From: Sphingomonas flavescens
GTDB lineage: Bacteria > Pseudomonadota > Alphaproteobacteria > Sphingomonadales > Sphingomonadaceae
Reading direction: 5' to 3'
Assembly (NCBI RefSeq): GCF_030866745.1
Contig: NZ_CP133016.1
Span: 372,001-436,000, forward strand
DNA length: 64,000 nucleotides
The notes below the pieces were generated by a model. It was not told the origin of the DNA, made no database searches, and saw nothing but the letters and a program-made list of their open reading frames with translations. The translations under genes and the position numbers were made by a program. Below, in pieces: positions 29,389-40,508 of the stretch. Numbering within the stretch: position 1 is the first letter of the stretch; each line of letters opens with the position of its first letter.

Positions 29389-31773
29389 ATGCGGCCGGCG
29401 ATGCTATACCAAAAACTGCCCTTCATCGATTCCACGCCACTCGATGGGTGGGATCGATGGCTGGCGCCTGCGTTGCTGGTCGCCGCCGGCGTTAGTGCCG
29501 CCGCCGTCGTTCTGCTTGCAGGATTTTCTCTCTGGTCGCTGCTCGCGCTATTGGTGGCGCCGGCAATACTCGCCGCATTGCATTTGAAAAAGGCCGACGC
29601 TCGGTCGTTCGAATGCGTTCCGAGACAAGCTCCCGATTACGCGCTGGTAGGGACGGCTCTGAGCCTGAGTGACGAGCCAATTGCGCTTACCGATCGCGAC
29701 GGTTCCTTGCTCATCGCTAACGTCGCATATCGGGAAGCGTTCGGAACTGAGGTCCCGCGCTCACTTGGCATCGACGAGGACTCGCAACGCGGCCTGGACC
29801 TCGCCCATAGCATGGCGTGGCGGGATGGAGCGGGGTGTGTCACGGGGATCAGGACAAACGACGGATTGCGGCCCGTCGAAGTCGAGAGAGGCGGCGCCAC
29901 TCAGGACGTTCTGATTTGGCATTTTCCCAAATCCGCTGCGCCGGATGCGCTGACAACAGCCGTCAAAAGGATCGATGGTGAGGCAGGCCAACGCTTGGCT
30001 GCCGCTGGAATTGCGAGCGCCGTCGTCGATGCTGGCGGCGTTATTCTCGCGACCAACAGTCTATTCAACGAACGAGCGGGTGAGAAAGGCGAAGGCGTCC
30101 GCGGCCGCCGCTTGTCAGATCTGATTGACGTCGGGTCGGATCATCAAATGCGGTTCGACGCGGACGGAGAAAATGGGCCGCCTGTGCGGGCAGTCCACCT
30201 TCCCGAGGGGGACGGGGGCGCGGGCACCTTCCTGATGTTCGATCCCACCGATGAAGCGTCGGTCGCGCAATCTTCCAATCTCCAGGCGCTTCTCGATGTC
30301 ATGCCAATTGGGCTGGCGTTGGTCGACCGTGACGGGCGCTTTCTCACCATGAATGCCGCTTTTCGTCAGGCGGCCGGGATCGGGGAACGACCGATGCCTG
30401 CCTATCCTGGCGATCTCGTCGTCAAAGAGGACAAGGCAGCGGTTGCGGATGCCGTCCGACGCAATGCGCGAGGTCCCGCGATGTCGGGCGATCTAGCCGT
30501 CAGGCTCGCTCAGCAGACGGCTGAGCCGGTTGCGTTGACGATCGCCGGGCTACGCGGGTTAGGCGATGCCGCCGTAATGCTATTGCTTAAGGACAATAGC
30601 GAGGAGGCGAAGCTCAAGCGGCAGGTGGCACAGGCAACGAAGATGCAGGTGGTCGGCCAGTTGGCTGGCGGTGTCGCACACGACTTCAACAACATTCTGA
30701 CCGCGATCATTGGCCACTGCGACCTGATGCTGATGCGGCACACGCCTGGCGACAGCGACTATGACGATCTGCAGCAGATCAAATCCAATTCGAACCGCGC
30801 GGCCGGTTTGACGCGTCAGCTCCTGGCCTTCTCTCGTCAGCAGACGCTTCGGCCTCAAGTCCTGCAGTTGCCCGACGTCGTTTCCGAAGTTTCGCATCTG
30901 CTTAAGAGACTGCTTGGTGAGACCGTGCAATTGGTCGTCAAGCACGGCCGCAGCCTAGGCTCTATCCGGGCAGACCCTGGTCAACTGGAGCAGGTTATCA
31001 TCAATCTCGCGGTCAATGCGCGCGACGCGATGGCGCCGAAAGGCGGCGGAACGCTGACCATTCAAACCTATGCGGTCAAAGCAGACCAGGTTGCGGAACT
31101 GGGTTCGGACATTCTGCCGATCGCCGAATATACAGCGCTATCCGTCACCGATAGCGGAACGGGAATTCCTCGGAACGTCCTCGGAAAGATCTTCGAGCCA
31201 TTCTTTACTACAAAAGAAGTGGGGAAGGGCACAGGGCTCGGCCTCTCCACCGTCTACGGCATCGTCAAGCAGTCCGGTGGTTTCATCTTTGCGGATTCGC
31301 AGCCGGGCGAATGGACTCAATTCGTCATTTATCTTCCTGTTCATCGAGAGGAGGCTGGCGCGGCCAAGAGCCGCAAGCCGGCTAAAACGAAGAAAGATGA
31401 GCTATGGGGAAGCGGGACAGTCCTGCTTGTTGAGGACGAGCCGATGGTTCGCGGGGTCGCCGAACGCGCGCTGACGCGGCACGGTTACAATGTCATCACC
31501 GCGGACAATGGCGAGGATGCGCTGGAAATCCTGGCACGAAATGAGCCTATCGATCTTTTGATCAGCGACGTCGTGATGCCGGGCATGGATGGGCCCACCA
31601 TGGTGCGCGAGGCGCGACAGAGCCGGCCTGACCTTAAAATCCTTTTTATGTCCGGCTATGCCGAGGAGCAGCTGCGCAAATCGATCGACATCGAGAACGT
31701 CAATTTCTTGCCTAAGCCCTTCTCGGTCACCGACCTCGCGGAAGCAGCTCGCCGGGCCGTGATGCCTAAATAG
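29389..31773 (+). CDS. cckA: Cell-cycle hybrid histidine kinase CckA
   Basis: A 794-residue membrane-bound hybrid kinase matching CckA, which feeds phosphate through ChpT to CtrA and CpdR in alphaproteobacteria. Two transmembrane helices near residues 25-60 ([20 protein letters not shown]) are followed by PAS-like sensory regions, then the HisKA domain with the phospho-accepting His431 in [19 protein letters not shown], the HATPase domain ([30 protein letters not shown]), and a C-terminal receiver with Asp727 in [13 protein letters not shown]. The [11 protein letters not shown] box is a strong CckA signature. The ATG at 29389 is my choice; 29401 is an alternative and neither has a strong ribosome site. 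Confidence 0.93.
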   Translation: MRPAMLYQKLPFIDSTPLDGWDRWLAPALLVAAGVSAAAVVLLAGFSLWSLLALLVAPAILAALHLKKADARSFECVPRQAPDYALVGTALSLSDEPIALTDRDGSLLIANVAYREAFGTEVPRSLGIDEDSQRGLDLAHSMAWRDGAGCVTGIRTNDGLRPVEVERGGATQDVLIWHFPKSAAPDALTTAVKRIDGEAGQRLAAAGIASAVVDAGGVILATNSLFNERAGEKGEGVRGRRLSDLIDVGSDHQMRFDADGENGPPVRAVHLPEGDGGAGTFLMFDPTDEASVAQSSNLQALLDVMPIGLALVDRDGRFLTMNAAFRQAAGIGERPMPAYPGDLVVKEDKAAVADAVRRNARGPAMSGDLAVRLAQQTAEPVALTIAGLRGLGDAAVMLLLKDNSEEAKLKRQVAQATKMQVVGQLAGGVAHDFNNILTAIIGHCDLMLMRHTPGDSDYDDLQQIKSNSNRAAGLTRQLLAFSRQQTLRPQVLQLPDVVSEVSHLLKRLLGETVQLVVKHGRSLGSIRADPGQLEQVIINLAVNARDAMAPKGGGTLTIQTYAVKADQVAELGSDILPIAEYTALSVTDSGTGIPRNVLGKIFEPFFTTKEVGKGTGLGLSTVYGIVKQSGGFIFADSQPGEWTQFVIYLPVHREEAGAAKSRKPAKTKKDELWGSGTVLLVEDEPMVRGVAERALTRHGYNVITADNGEDALEILARNEPIDLLISDVVMPGMDGPTMVREARQSRPDLKILFMSGYAEEQLRKSIDIENVNFLPKPFSVTDLAEAARRAVMPK

Positions 31774-31813
31774 GTATTTGCGCTTTGTTCTGTGGGCAGT
31801 ATGCCAAGGGAAT

Positions 31814-32173
31814 ATGTCGGGGCCACAGCATTCCATCCTGATCGTTGAAGATGAGCCGCTCATCGCAATGATGCTCGAAGATTTTCTGGATTCGCTCGGC
31901 CACAAGGTCAGCGGGACCTGCGACACCGTGCAGTGCGCGCTGGCGGAAGTGGAAAAGGGCGGCTTCGATCTCGCGATCCTGGACGTGAACCTGAAGGGCG
32001 AGAACGTCTGGCCGGTCGCGACCAAGCTTCGCGAACGTAATGTGCCCTTCGTTATTGCCACCGGCGGTCACGTCGATCCCCCGCCGCCCGAGTTCGACAA
32101 TGCGCCGGTGATCGAGAAGCCGTATACCGTGGATCGTGTCACGCCCGCTATCGAGGCTGCCGTCGCCGGCTGA
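31814..32173 (+). CDS. Single-domain response regulator
   Basis: A 119-residue receiver-only protein with the acidic pocket EDEP (12-15), the phospho-acceptor Asp57 in AILDVNLKGE and the conserved lysine in VIEKPYTVD. There is no output domain, so it likely acts as a phosphate relay, sink or protein-binding switch. The ATG at 31814 is preceded by AAGGG. It begins 40 bases after cckA on the same strand; whether CckA or another kinase phosphorylates it is unknown. It is not CpdR by any motif I can name, and DivK is not clearly favoured either. Confidence 0.88.
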   Translation: MSGPQHSILIVEDEPLIAMMLEDFLDSLGHKVSGTCDTVQCALAEVEKGGFDLAILDVNLKGENVWPVATKLRERNVPFVIATGGHVDPPPPEFDNAPVIEKPYTVDRVTPAIEAAVAG

Positions 32174-32201
32174 GTAGGCCGCACCCGACCGGCCTCCAAC
32201 A

Positions 32202-32948
32202 ATGATCGATTTCCAAAGTCATCTGATTTTTCCGGTCCATGCGGTTCCGCGGGCCGGCCCGCTGCCTGCGGGAGCCGAACGGCTAACGGTGAAGACACAG
32301 GGAGCCACGCTTCAAGGCGTTTACCTGCCCGCTGATCATCCCGGTAAGCAAAAAACTCTGATTCTCGGGTTTGGCGGAAATGGCTGGAACGGTCAGGATG
32401 TGGCCGAGTATCTGCATGGAGTTTTCCCTGACGACGAGGTCGTGGCTTTCCACTATCGTGGCTATGCCCCTTCCACCGGTTCTCCCTCCAGCGATGCGCT
32501 CGTTGCCGACGCTCCGCTGATCTTCGATGCGGCGATGGAGCGGGTTTCTCCGAGCCGCGTGATCGCGGTGGGATTCAGCATCGGCACTGGCGTCGCCGCG
32601 CAGCTCTCCTCGCAGCGGAAACTCGACGGAATCATCCTGGTGACGCCCTTCGACTCGCTGAAGGCGGTGGCGCAGGCAATGTATCCTTGGCTGCCGATCA
32701 GTCCCTTCTTTCACCACGAAATCGATGCAGCGACGCCGTTGCAGGCAGGCAACGCCCCGGTTGCGATCATCGCGGCCGACCGGGATGAATTGGTACCGAC
32801 CGATCGGACTGACGCCTTGCGCAAGGCCGCGGTTAAAGTCGTCTTTGATCAGACGATCAAGAACGCGGGACACAACAGCATTTATGCTCGGCTGGATTTT
32901 CAGAACGCGATGCGCTCAGCTCGAGACGCCGTCTTGAGATCGGCCTAG
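32202..32948 (+). CDS. Alpha/beta hydrolase
   Basis: A 248-residue alpha/beta-hydrolase fold protein without signal peptide. The family pattern is visible as the oxyanion region LILGFGGNGWNGQDVAEYL, the nucleophile elbow GFSIGTG with the putative catalytic serine, a late acidic residue in ADRDELVPTDRTD and a histidine in AGHNSIY. It resembles the YfhR/FrsA-like serine hydrolases (BAAT/dienelactone type). The substrate is unknown. It starts 28 bases after the receiver gene and precedes the clpX promoter region. Confidence 0.82.
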   Translation: MIDFQSHLIFPVHAVPRAGPLPAGAERLTVKTQGATLQGVYLPADHPGKQKTLILGFGGNGWNGQDVAEYLHGVFPDDEVVAFHYRGYAPSTGSPSSDALVADAPLIFDAAMERVSPSRVIAVGFSIGTGVAAQLSSQRKLDGIILVTPFDSLKAVAQAMYPWLPISPFFHHEIDAATPLQAGNAPVAIIAADRDELVPTDRTDALRKAAVKVVFDQTIKNAGHNSIYARLDFQNAMRSARDAVLRSA

Positions 32949-32970
32949 TGACTACAGGCTGGTGAAGGGC

Positions 32971-32999
32971 CTTGCTACGCCGGGGCGGCGCATCCATAT
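32971..32999 (+). promoter_or_regulatory. Candidate sigma32-type promoter for clpX
   Basis: CTTG at 32971-32974, 18 bases of spacer, then TCCATAT at 32993-32999. This fits the alphaproteobacterial heat-shock pattern CTTG-N17/18-CCCAT and has the same TTG-N18-[CT]CCATAT layout as the candidate before lon. It is 128 bases upstream of the clpX ATG. The assignment rests on pattern only. Confidence 0.4.
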
Positions 33000-33094
33000 T
33001 CTTGATTCTAAAGGGCCAATCCGGGGCGGGGATACGTTAACCCCCTAGCGGTGTTGATTGTGCCATAAAGCGGGCTAGCATGCCCAATAGAGGA

Positions 33095-33110
33095 CGGTCG
33101 TTCGCGACCG
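33095..33110 (+). promoter_or_regulatory. UUCG-loop hairpin in the clpX leader
   Basis: A perfect 6-bp stem (CGGTCG/CGACCG) with a TTCG loop ends 16 bases before the clpX ATG and just upstream of its ribosome site. It could influence translation start or mRNA stability. The closing pair is G-C rather than the extra-stable C-G. Confidence 0.35.
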
Positions 33111-33126
33111 AGATGCAGGACAACGA

Positions 33127-34392
<1,266 letters not shown>

Positions 34393-34414
34393 CGCGGCGT
34401 CGCCTTCCTCATTC

Positions 34415-35869
34415 TCAGTGGAGGCCGCGAACTGCGGCGGTCAGCTGCGTTCCGAAGCGCTCCATCAAGTGAGCGTCACGGCCATAGGGGTCAGGCATGA
34501 ACTGAATGCCTGATGCCGTTGGCTGCGCGGTCAGATACGTCATGTAGACCGGAACCGGCTTCGGCAAATCCACTTCCTGCTCGACCTTCGGATTCTGTCC
34601 TTGCGGTACCGAACCGTTGAACAACCACTTGGCAAAACGCTTGTAGTCCTCGACCCGAACACAGCCGTTGCTGATCCACAGTTCGTTCTTGGTAAAATGC
34701 TCCTTCTCCGGGGAGTCATGAAGATAGATGCCGAAGTAGTTGGGCAGCATGAACTTCATCATGCCCATCGAATTTGCCGGGCTGGGGAGGCGGCGTAGGC
34801 GCACTTGCTGCTGTCCGGCGACGACCGCGCGCCAATCCACAGTGTGCGGATCGATCGTTTGCGCATTTTCCGTGTAGTCCGTGAGAACCTGATACTCACG
34901 ATCGGTCAGGTAGCTCACGCCTTGCGCCGCCACACGCGGCGCGATGAGGCTCCGGACCAGTTCGGGCGGTACATTCCAATAGGGGTTTACGCTGGCGTAC
35001 TTGATGTACGCAGCCATCATTGGCGTGGCGGTTTCCGACTTGCCAACGACAACTTTCATCTCGTCGACCTTCCGTCCATTCTCCCACAGCGAAAGGCGAG
35101 CATTGCCGGCATCGACCACGGCATATTTGCGCTGCTCTTCGGGCGCAGGAAGCCGCCGCGCGCGCTCCATATTTATGATGATCAGTTGCTCGTAATATTG
35201 CGCCCCGCGATTGAGCGCTTCAATCGTTCCAGCACCAGCGATCCCGTCGGCTTTCAAGCCGTGTACCGATTGGAACTCCTTGACCTGGGCAGCGAGAGCT
35301 GCGTCAAACTTGTCGCCTGCCGGAAGACCTAGCCTGGCGCGCATGGCCGCGACGCGATCGCCGGTCATTCCGGTCTTGAGCGTCGGGCCGGCGGGGACCG
35401 GCACGTCCGGCAGATTGCCCCAACGTTGCTGGTACCGGACGAGACCTCGCCGCAAATCCGTATAGATCGGGTTGACGGACTCGAACATGTCGACCGGCGC
35501 CCCGCTCCACGCAGCAAAGTTCATGTCCGTCGCCGGACCGCCGTCGTGAACGGCCTTCGGGACGAGCTCCTCGTCAATGTAGATCATGTCGACGCCCTGC
35601 TCGATGGCCGGGGGCAGGTCGATCGGCTCAAGCGACGGCGCCTTGTTGGTTTCGGCCACCGGCGATTGCCAGGGCTGCCCCTGCGGCGCCGGGCGCGCCA
35701 TCCAGGGCTCTGCAACCGCGGCTTGAGGGGCAGGTGCGTTTTGGACAGGCATTGCTCGGGGCGGAGGCGGAACGGCTCCGGGCACGGGCCAATTTCCGTT
35801 CCACTGCGCGAGCGCTGCAGCCGGAAGTGTGAGCGCGCTGAAGGCGATGAAGGATAGGTATCTGTTCAC
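34415..35869 (-). CDS. L,D-transpeptidase (YcbB-like)
   Basis: A 484-residue exported protein that probably forms 3-3 crosslinks in peptidoglycan. It has a signal peptide (SFIAFSALTLPAAALAQW), a proline/alanine-rich stretch, a peptidoglycan-binding domain (FDAALAAQVKEFQSVHGLKADG), and a YkuD catalytic domain with FGIYLHDSPEKE (catalytic His) and the nucleophile cysteine in WISNGCVRVED. The ISNGCVRV motif is a variant of the usual SHGCxRV, normal for the YcbB group, which also contains an inserted region. It converges on clpX; a 62-base gap separates it from the small hypothetical gene upstream. Confidence 0.9.
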   Translation of the reverse strand: MNRYLSFIAFSALTLPAAALAQWNGNWPVPGAVPPPPRAMPVQNAPAPQAAVAEPWMARPAPQGQPWQSPVAETNKAPSLEPIDLPPAIEQGVDMIYIDEELVPKAVHDGGPATDMNFAAWSGAPVDMFESVNPIYTDLRRGLVRYQQRWGNLPDVPVPAGPTLKTGMTGDRVAAMRARLGLPAGDKFDAALAAQVKEFQSVHGLKADGIAGAGTIEALNRGAQYYEQLIIINMERARRLPAPEEQRKYAVVDAGNARLSLWENGRKVDEMKVVVGKSETATPMMAAYIKYASVNPYWNVPPELVRSLIAPRVAAQGVSYLTDREYQVLTDYTENAQTIDPHTVDWRAVVAGQQQVRLRRLPSPANSMGMMKFMLPNYFGIYLHDSPEKEHFTKNELWISNGCVRVEDYKRFAKWLFNGSVPQGQNPKVEQEVDLPKPVPVYMTYLTAQPTASGIQFMPDPYGRDAHLMERFGTQLTAAVRGLH

Positions 35870-35931
35870 GCCGCCAAAATAGGCAGGAAAGCTGAACAGT
35901 TACAGAATCAGCGCCTTAAGCCTGCCGCGAA

Positions 35932-36141
35932 TTACTCACCGTCGAGCGGAAGCGGGTCACTTTTCGATCGTGCGCCAAGCTTGATTGCTGCGCGCTCGAC
36001 TTCCGCATCCGTCGGAGCAGTTGCGATTTCTTCGCCGGGCGCGAGCGCGTCGTCCGGAATGCCGGGAGCGGTTCCAGCAATGCTTTCGTTGATAGCTTCC
36101 TCGTTCGGACCCGTGCTGATCTTCTCGCGGTCGTAAGCCAT
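35932..36141 (-). CDS. Hypothetical 69-residue acidic protein
   Basis: A short acidic, low-complexity protein ([19 protein letters not shown]) without recognised domain, signal or membrane helix. The ATG has an excellent ribosome site (GGAGGATAAGG), which is the main reason to keep it as real. It lies between the L,D-transpeptidase and lon, divergent from lon. The role is unknown. Confidence 0.62.
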   Translation of the reverse strand: MAYDREKISTGPNEEAINESIAGTAPGIPDDALAPGEEIATAPTDAEVERAAIKLGARSKSDPLPLDGE

Positions 36142-36204
36142 CCTTATCCTCCGTTCGCCCTCCGATGATAAGCGAGCGACGCAATGCCAATGTTCCCGTC
36201 TTTG

Positions 36205-36232
36205 TTGCGCGGGCGCTGGGGGCCGCCCATAT
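36205..36232 (+). promoter_or_regulatory. Candidate sigma32-type promoter for lon
   Basis: TTG at 36205-36207, 18 bases, then CCCATAT at 36226-36232. Layout matches the clpX candidate. Transcription would be expected to start about 6-8 bases downstream, at or next to the lon ATG (36240), which has no Shine-Dalgarno sequence, so the lon mRNA may be leaderless. Confidence 0.45.
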
Positions 36233-36239
36233 ACTCCCC

Positions 36240-38636
36240 ATGACTCGCTTCCTCCCCATTCTGCCGCTCCGTGACATCGTTGTTTTCCCTCACCGCATCG
36301 TTCCTCTCTTTGTCGGGCGCGAGAAGTCGGTGGCGGCGCTTGAAGCGGCGATGGCGTCGGACAAAGAACTGTTTCTGGTGGCCCAACTCGATCCGGGCGA
36401 GGACGACCCGGATCGCGACGCGCTGTACGATCTCGGGGTCGTGGCGACCGCCATGCAGCTCCTGAAACTCCCCGACGGCACTGTGCGCGTGCTTGTGGAG
36501 GGCGTGAAGCGCGCGCGCCTCGTCGACCTCGTGGATCGGGATGGCTTCACCGCCGCCGAGATCGAAGAGATTGAAGAAGAAGCCGCCGACGGACCCGAGG
36601 CGCAGGCGCTCATGCGTTCGGTGATCGATCAGTTCGAGAATTATGCGAAGCTCAACAAGCGGCTTCCGCCCGAGACGGGCATCCAGCTCGGTGAAATTGA
36701 AGAGCCGTCCGGATTGGCGGACGCTGTCGCTTCGAACCTGTCGGTAAAGGTGGCGGACAAGCAGGCGCTGCTTGGCGAGCTCAACCCGGCGCGGCGCCTT
36801 GAGATGGTATTCGCGTTCATGGAGGGCGAGCTCGGCGTTCTCCAGGTCGAGAAGAAGATTCGCAGCCGCGTGAAGCGGCAGATGGAGAAGACCCAACGCG
36901 AATATTATCTGAATGAGCAGCTGAAGGCGATCCAGCGCGAGCTTGGCAATGAAGGCGAAGAGGGTGGCGATGAGCTGCAGGAACTCGCCGAGAAAATCCG
37001 CAAGACACGGCTCAGCAAGGAAGCGCGGACCCGGGCGAACGCCGAGTTGAAGAAGCTGCGGGCGATGGCGCCGATGTCGGCCGAGGCTACAGTCGCGCGC
37101 AACTATCTTGATGTGCTGCTCGGCTTGCCCTGGGGGAAGAAGTCAAAGGTCAAGAAAGACATCGCCGAAGCGCAGCAGGTTTTGGATGAGGATCACTATG
37201 GCCTCGAGAAGGTCAAGGATCGGATCGTCGAATACCTCGCCGTCCAGGCCCGGACGAACAAACTGAAGGGGCCGATTTTGTGCCTCGTCGGTCCGCCGGG
37301 CGTCGGCAAGACATCGCTTGGCCGATCGATTGCCCGTGCAACGGGCCGCGAGTTCGTTCGCCAATCGCTCGGCGGCGTTCGCGACGAGGCCGAGATCCGT
37401 GGCCATCGCCGAACCTACATCGGCTCACTACCCGGTAAGATCATTTCGAATTTGAAGAAGGCAGGCACGTCCAACCCGCTGTTCCTGCTCGATGAGATCG
37501 ACAAGCTGGGTCAGGATTTCCGCGGTGATCCGGCGTCGGCGCTTCTCGAGGTCCTCGACCCTGAGCAGAACAGCAAGTTTCAGGACCATTATCTGGAGCT
37601 GGATTACGACCTGTCCGACGTGATGTTCGTCACCACCGCGAACTCGCTCGACATGCCGCAGCCGCTGATGGATCGAATGGAGATCATTCGTCTCGAGGGC
37701 TATACCGAGGATGAGAAGGTACAGATTTCCAAGCAGCACCTCATTCCCAAACAGATGGATGCGCATGGGTTGAAGGCGGAAGAACTCACCTTCACGGACG
37801 AGGCGCTGCGCTCCGTCATTCGTCACTACACGCGCGAGGCGGGCGTTCGCACGCTCGAGCGCGAACTTGCGAAAGTCGCGCGCAAGTCCCTGCGCCAAAT
37901 CCTGGAGGGCAAGGCGCAGACCGTAGAACTGACACCGGAAAACGTCGGCGATTTCCTTGGCGTCCGGAAATACCGCTTCGGAATGGGCGAAGAAGAGGAT
38001 CAGATCGGTGCCGTGACGGGCCTGGCCTGGACCGAGGTCGGCGGCGAACTGCTGACGATCGAGGCCGTCACCGTCCCCGGTAAGGGCCAGATCAAGACGA
38101 CAGGCAAGCTTGGGGAAGTCATGCAGGAGTCGATCCAGGCTGCGATGAGCTTCGTGAAAGCACGCGCGCCCGCCTATGGCGTCAAGCCGTCGATCTTCGC
38201 ACGCAAGGATATTCACATCCACTTGCCCGAAGGGGCGGTGCCGAAGGACGGACCTTCGGCAGGCATCGGCATGGTCACGGCGATGATCTCGACCTTGACC
38301 GGCATCGCGGTGCGACGTGATGTCGCTATGACTGGTGAGGTTACGCTGCGGGGCCGTGTACTGCCGATCGGTGGCCTCAAGGAGAAGCTGCTGGCAGCTC
38401 TGCGCGGCGGCATCACGACTGTGCTGATCCCGCGGGAGAATGAAAAGGACCTCGTTGAGCTTCCGGCGACCGTGAAGGACGGCCTGGAAATCATCCCCGT
38501 CGATCATGTCGACGAGGTCTTGGCCCGTGCATTGGTCGAACCGCTCAAAGCTATCGAGTGGACCGATGCAGACGAGCACGCTGCGGAACCTCCGCACAAC
38601 GGCGGCACGGCGGGCGAACCGGCGGTTCGGCACTGA
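36240..38636 (+). CDS. lon: ATP-dependent protease Lon
   Basis: Lon degrades misfolded and regulatory proteins (CcrM and DnaA in Caulobacter). The 798-residue protein has the LAN substrate-binding domain ([20 protein letters not shown]), helical linker, AAA+ module with [12 protein letters not shown] and [11 protein letters not shown], and the serine-lysine protease domain: Ser673 in [11 protein letters not shown] and Lys716 in GGLKEKLLA. Start is ATG 36240, matching the family N-terminus; the frame is open from 36165. Only CCATATACTCCCC precedes the start, with no purine-rich ribosome site. hupB follows 129 bases later, the classic lon-hupB order. Confidence 0.98.
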   Translation: MTRFLPILPLRDIVVFPHRIVPLFVGREKSVAALEAAMASDKELFLVAQLDPGEDDPDRDALYDLGVVATAMQLLKLPDGTVRVLVEGVKRARLVDLVDRDGFTAAEIEEIEEEAADGPEAQALMRSVIDQFENYAKLNKRLPPETGIQLGEIEEPSGLADAVASNLSVKVADKQALLGELNPARRLEMVFAFMEGELGVLQVEKKIRSRVKRQMEKTQREYYLNEQLKAIQRELGNEGEEGGDELQELAEKIRKTRLSKEARTRANAELKKLRAMAPMSAEATVARNYLDVLLGLPWGKKSKVKKDIAEAQQVLDEDHYGLEKVKDRIVEYLAVQARTNKLKGPILCLVGPPGVGKTSLGRSIARATGREFVRQSLGGVRDEAEIRGHRRTYIGSLPGKIISNLKKAGTSNPLFLLDEIDKLGQDFRGDPASALLEVLDPEQNSKFQDHYLELDYDLSDVMFVTTANSLDMPQPLMDRMEIIRLEGYTEDEKVQISKQHLIPKQMDAHGLKAEELTFTDEALRSVIRHYTREAGVRTLERELAKVARKSLRQILEGKAQTVELTPENVGDFLGVRKYRFGMGEEEDQIGAVTGLAWTEVGGELLTIEAVTVPGKGQIKTTGKLGEVMQESIQAAMSFVKARAPAYGVKPSIFARKDIHIHLPEGAVPKDGPSAGIGMVTAMISTLTGIAVRRDVAMTGEVTLRGRVLPIGGLKEKLLAALRGGITTVLIPRENEKDLVELPATVKDGLEIIPVDHVDEVLARALVEPLKAIEWTDADEHAAEPPHNGGTAGEPAVRH

Positions 38637-38765
38637 GCGCGATCCCATAATCTGTCAGATTGTCGCGGCTTGGAGCGTCGCAAACGCTGGACAGCCGGGT
38701 GAAGACTTGCCTTAAGGGCTCGCGTTGTGCCGGGCTGATTCCGGCAACCGTCGGGAGCGCGGGGC

Positions 38766-39038
38766 ATGAATAAGCAGGAACTGATCGGTCACGTCGCCGA
38801 CCGTTCAGGGCTCAATCGGAACGACGCCGCGCGCGCGGTGGAAACCATGTTGGAAGTCATCACCTCGACGCTCAAGCGCGGTGACGAGGTGCGTCTGGTC
38901 GGTTTCGGCAACTTTTCTGTCACTCGGCGGAAGGCGTCGACAGGCCGCAACCCGCGAACCGGGGAGCCAATGCAGATCGCGGCCAGCGCCCAGCCGAAGT
39001 TTCGACCCGGCAAGATCCTGAAGGACGCGGTTCAGTAG
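38766..39038 (+). CDS. hupB: DNA-binding protein HU
   Basis: A 90-residue HU-family nucleoid protein: MNKQELIGHVADRSGLNRND start, AVETMLEVITSTLKRGDEV, then the DNA-binding arm VGFGNFSVTRRKASTGRNPR with the conserved proline, and FRPGKILKDAV end. It binds DNA without strong sequence preference and bends it. It follows lon, as in many Proteobacteria, and is followed by a hairpin terminator and tRNA-Val. Confidence 0.97.
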   Translation: MNKQELIGHVADRSGLNRNDAARAVETMLEVITSTLKRGDEVRLVGFGNFSVTRRKASTGRNPRTGEPMQIAASAQPKFRPGKILKDAVQ

Positions 39039-39051
39039 CTGGACAGATGAT

Positions 39052-39076
39052 GCGGCGGCACTATATCCGCCGCTTT
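39052..39076 (+). terminator. hupB terminator
   Basis: A 7-bp stem (GCGGCGG, 39052-39058, with CCGCCGC, 39067-39073) and an 8-base loop CACTATAT lie 14 bases after the hupB stop and are followed by TTT. The hairpin is also 24 bases before tRNA-Val. Confidence 0.55.
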
Positions 39077-39099
39077 CCGCAACTCGCGGATGGCAGGGC

Positions 39100-39174
39100 G
39101 GGCGCGTAGCTCAGCGGTAGAGCACACCCTTCACACGGGTGGGGTCACAGGTTCAATCCCTGTCGCGCCCACCA
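39100..39174 (+). tRNA. tRNA-Val (anticodon CAC)
   Basis: The cloverleaf closes fully: 7-bp acceptor GGGCGCG/CGCGCCC, D arm GCTC-AGCGGTA-GAGC, anticodon stem CACCC/GGGTG with loop TTCACAC (anticodon CAC at 39132-39134), five-base variable loop and T arm ACAGG-TTCAATC-CCTGT. The discriminator A and encoded CCA end at 39174. No strong promoter sits between the hupB hairpin and the tRNA. Confidence 0.97.
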
Positions 39175-39189
39175 CGCCTTGGCCACAAC

Positions 39190-39903
39190 CTAGATATGAA
39201 GATATTCGGGCTGGAAGCTCGCCACTCGCCGCAACTCGGGCCAGTCCGTGAACTCGATCTCACGACCCTGTCGGCGAATTAAACCTTGGCGCTCCATGTC
39301 AGCAAACACTCGATTGACGTTGACGGACGTTTGCCCCGTGATGTCCGCAATCTGCTGTTGGGTGAATGGGTTCATCATTGCTTCTCCACCAGGCACGTGG
39401 AGCCTTGTCGCCGTCTCACACAACAGGTGGGCGACGCGAGCAACTGAATCACGACGTCCGCAATTCACCAGCCACTCGTAGCCAATGGCCTCATTGCGTT
39501 GCACCAGCTTCCAGAAGAACCGCTGCATTGCAGGATTGGCGTCGACGATCGGATCGAAGTCACTGGCCTTGCCAACAAGGACCTCACTGCGAACGATGGC
39601 TTGGATCCCGTAAGGCGCCAAGCCCGAACTCGGCAGAATTCCTTCACCCGCAAAGCGGAGCGCTACGATCTGTCTACGGCCCGAGGCGTCCGTTTGAAAC
39701 TTCGACAAAAGCCCTGACCGTACGAACATGACTTCGTCACGCGGCGCGCCAGGTTCTCGAAATGGTCGGCGAGGGTCGACGTGAACCAAGCGCTGCGGAA
39801 ACTTGTCGAGAAGATCAGCAAGTTCCGGTTCGAGGCCCGCGCGAATAAGTGTCTCGCGCAATTCAACTGGTCCAATTGGAACCCTGGGGCGCCGACTCGC
39901 CAT
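39190..39903 (-). CDS. Crp/Fnr family transcriptional regulator
   Basis: A 237-residue regulator with an N-terminal cyclic-nucleotide-binding-like barrel (RRPFREPGAPRDEVMFVRSG, then RRQIVALRFAGEGI) and a C-terminal helix-turn-helix of the Crp type (FTQQQIADITGQTSVNVNRVF). The barrel lacks an obvious cAMP phosphate-binding RxS motif or an FNR cysteine cluster, so the signal it senses is unknown. The ATG is preceded by GGGAGAG. The upstream gap to the HIT gene is unusually AT rich. Confidence 0.9.
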   Translation of the reverse strand: MASRRPRVPIGPVELRETLIRAGLEPELADLLDKFPQRLVHVDPRRPFREPGAPRDEVMFVRSGLLSKFQTDASGRRQIVALRFAGEGILPSSGLAPYGIQAIVRSEVLVGKASDFDPIVDANPAMQRFFWKLVQRNEAIGYEWLVNCGRRDSVARVAHLLCETATRLHVPGGEAMMNPFTQQQIADITGQTSVNVNRVFADMERQGLIRRQGREIEFTDWPELRRVASFQPEYLHI

Positions 39904-39980
39904 CTGCTATCTCTCCCGGGCAGAACGATGCGCCTGCGTAACTTAACCTGCAACAGTATATTTGTTTTGGCTTACAATAC
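39904..39980 (-). promoter_or_regulatory. AT-rich promoter region of the Crp/Fnr gene
   Basis: Between the HIT stop and the regulator's start, the minus strand contains TTGTAAGCCAAAACAAATATACTG, an AT-rich island in a GC-rich genome with a TATACT -10-like hexamer. I see no -35 at normal spacing; a TTGT...ACAA inverted repeat overlaps it and might be an operator. Evidence is weak. Confidence 0.3.
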
Positions 39981-40409
39981 TTAGCGAAAGATTCCGGCTA
40001 ATTCGCTTGTCAACTTGTGCTGATCATCATGCCTTAAGGCTATTCCCGTTTCCAACCGGGGCGGGCCGGGCCAGCCGGCATCGCGGAAAGTCTGACCGTT
40101 CCAATCTCGGCTGCCTTCATAGCGCGGGATTACGTGGAAGTGCACGTGGGGGTCCACCATCATGAGCATGAGGTAATTGATCCGCTCGTAGTCGACGAAT
40201 CGTTTGAGCGCGTGTTCAATCGCGCCGACAGCCTTGGATTGCTCCGCGAATGCGGCTTCCGGCAACTGACTGTACGCTGTTGCATCGCCTGACGCCGCCA
40301 GGACCAGGCTCCCGAGCGTTACCTGATTGGCGCGGACTAAGACGGCCCAATGGTCGAATTCGACAACGAGCGTTTCGGGGTAGCCGAACTTCTTCATCGT
40401 TGCGTTCAT
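39981..40409 (-). CDS. HIT family protein
   Basis: A 142-residue histidine-triad protein, the class of nucleotide hydrolases and transferases. The motif HVHFHVIPR gives the three histidines near the C-terminal third. The N-terminus begins FGYPETLVVEFDHWAVLVRA. I chose the ATG at 40409 because AAAGGACC precedes it; the frame is open further upstream to 40505, into the tRNA-His region. The substrate is unknown (adenosine monophosphoramidate-like nucleotides are typical of HIT proteins). It is followed by the Crp/Fnr gene on the same strand. Confidence 0.86.
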   Translation of the reverse strand: MNATMKKFGYPETLVVEFDHWAVLVRANQVTLGSLVLAASGDATAYSQLPEAAFAEQSKAVGAIEHALKRFVDYERINYLMLMMVDPHVHFHVIPRYEGSRDWNGQTFRDAGWPGPPRLETGIALRHDDQHKLTSELAGIFR

Positions 40410-40508
40410 TGCTGGTCCTTTCCCGGTTGAGCGGGCGGCATCCTTGCGTTCGGAAACGCCGACCCTTAAGTGGCCCGCGCGGCCAAGGAAATGCTCCTTG
40501 ATCACCGT

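Noticed and set aside
37428..38648. A 406-codon minus-strand open frame opposite lon.
   Set aside because: It is antisense to the protease domain of lon, with no ribosome site or similarity.
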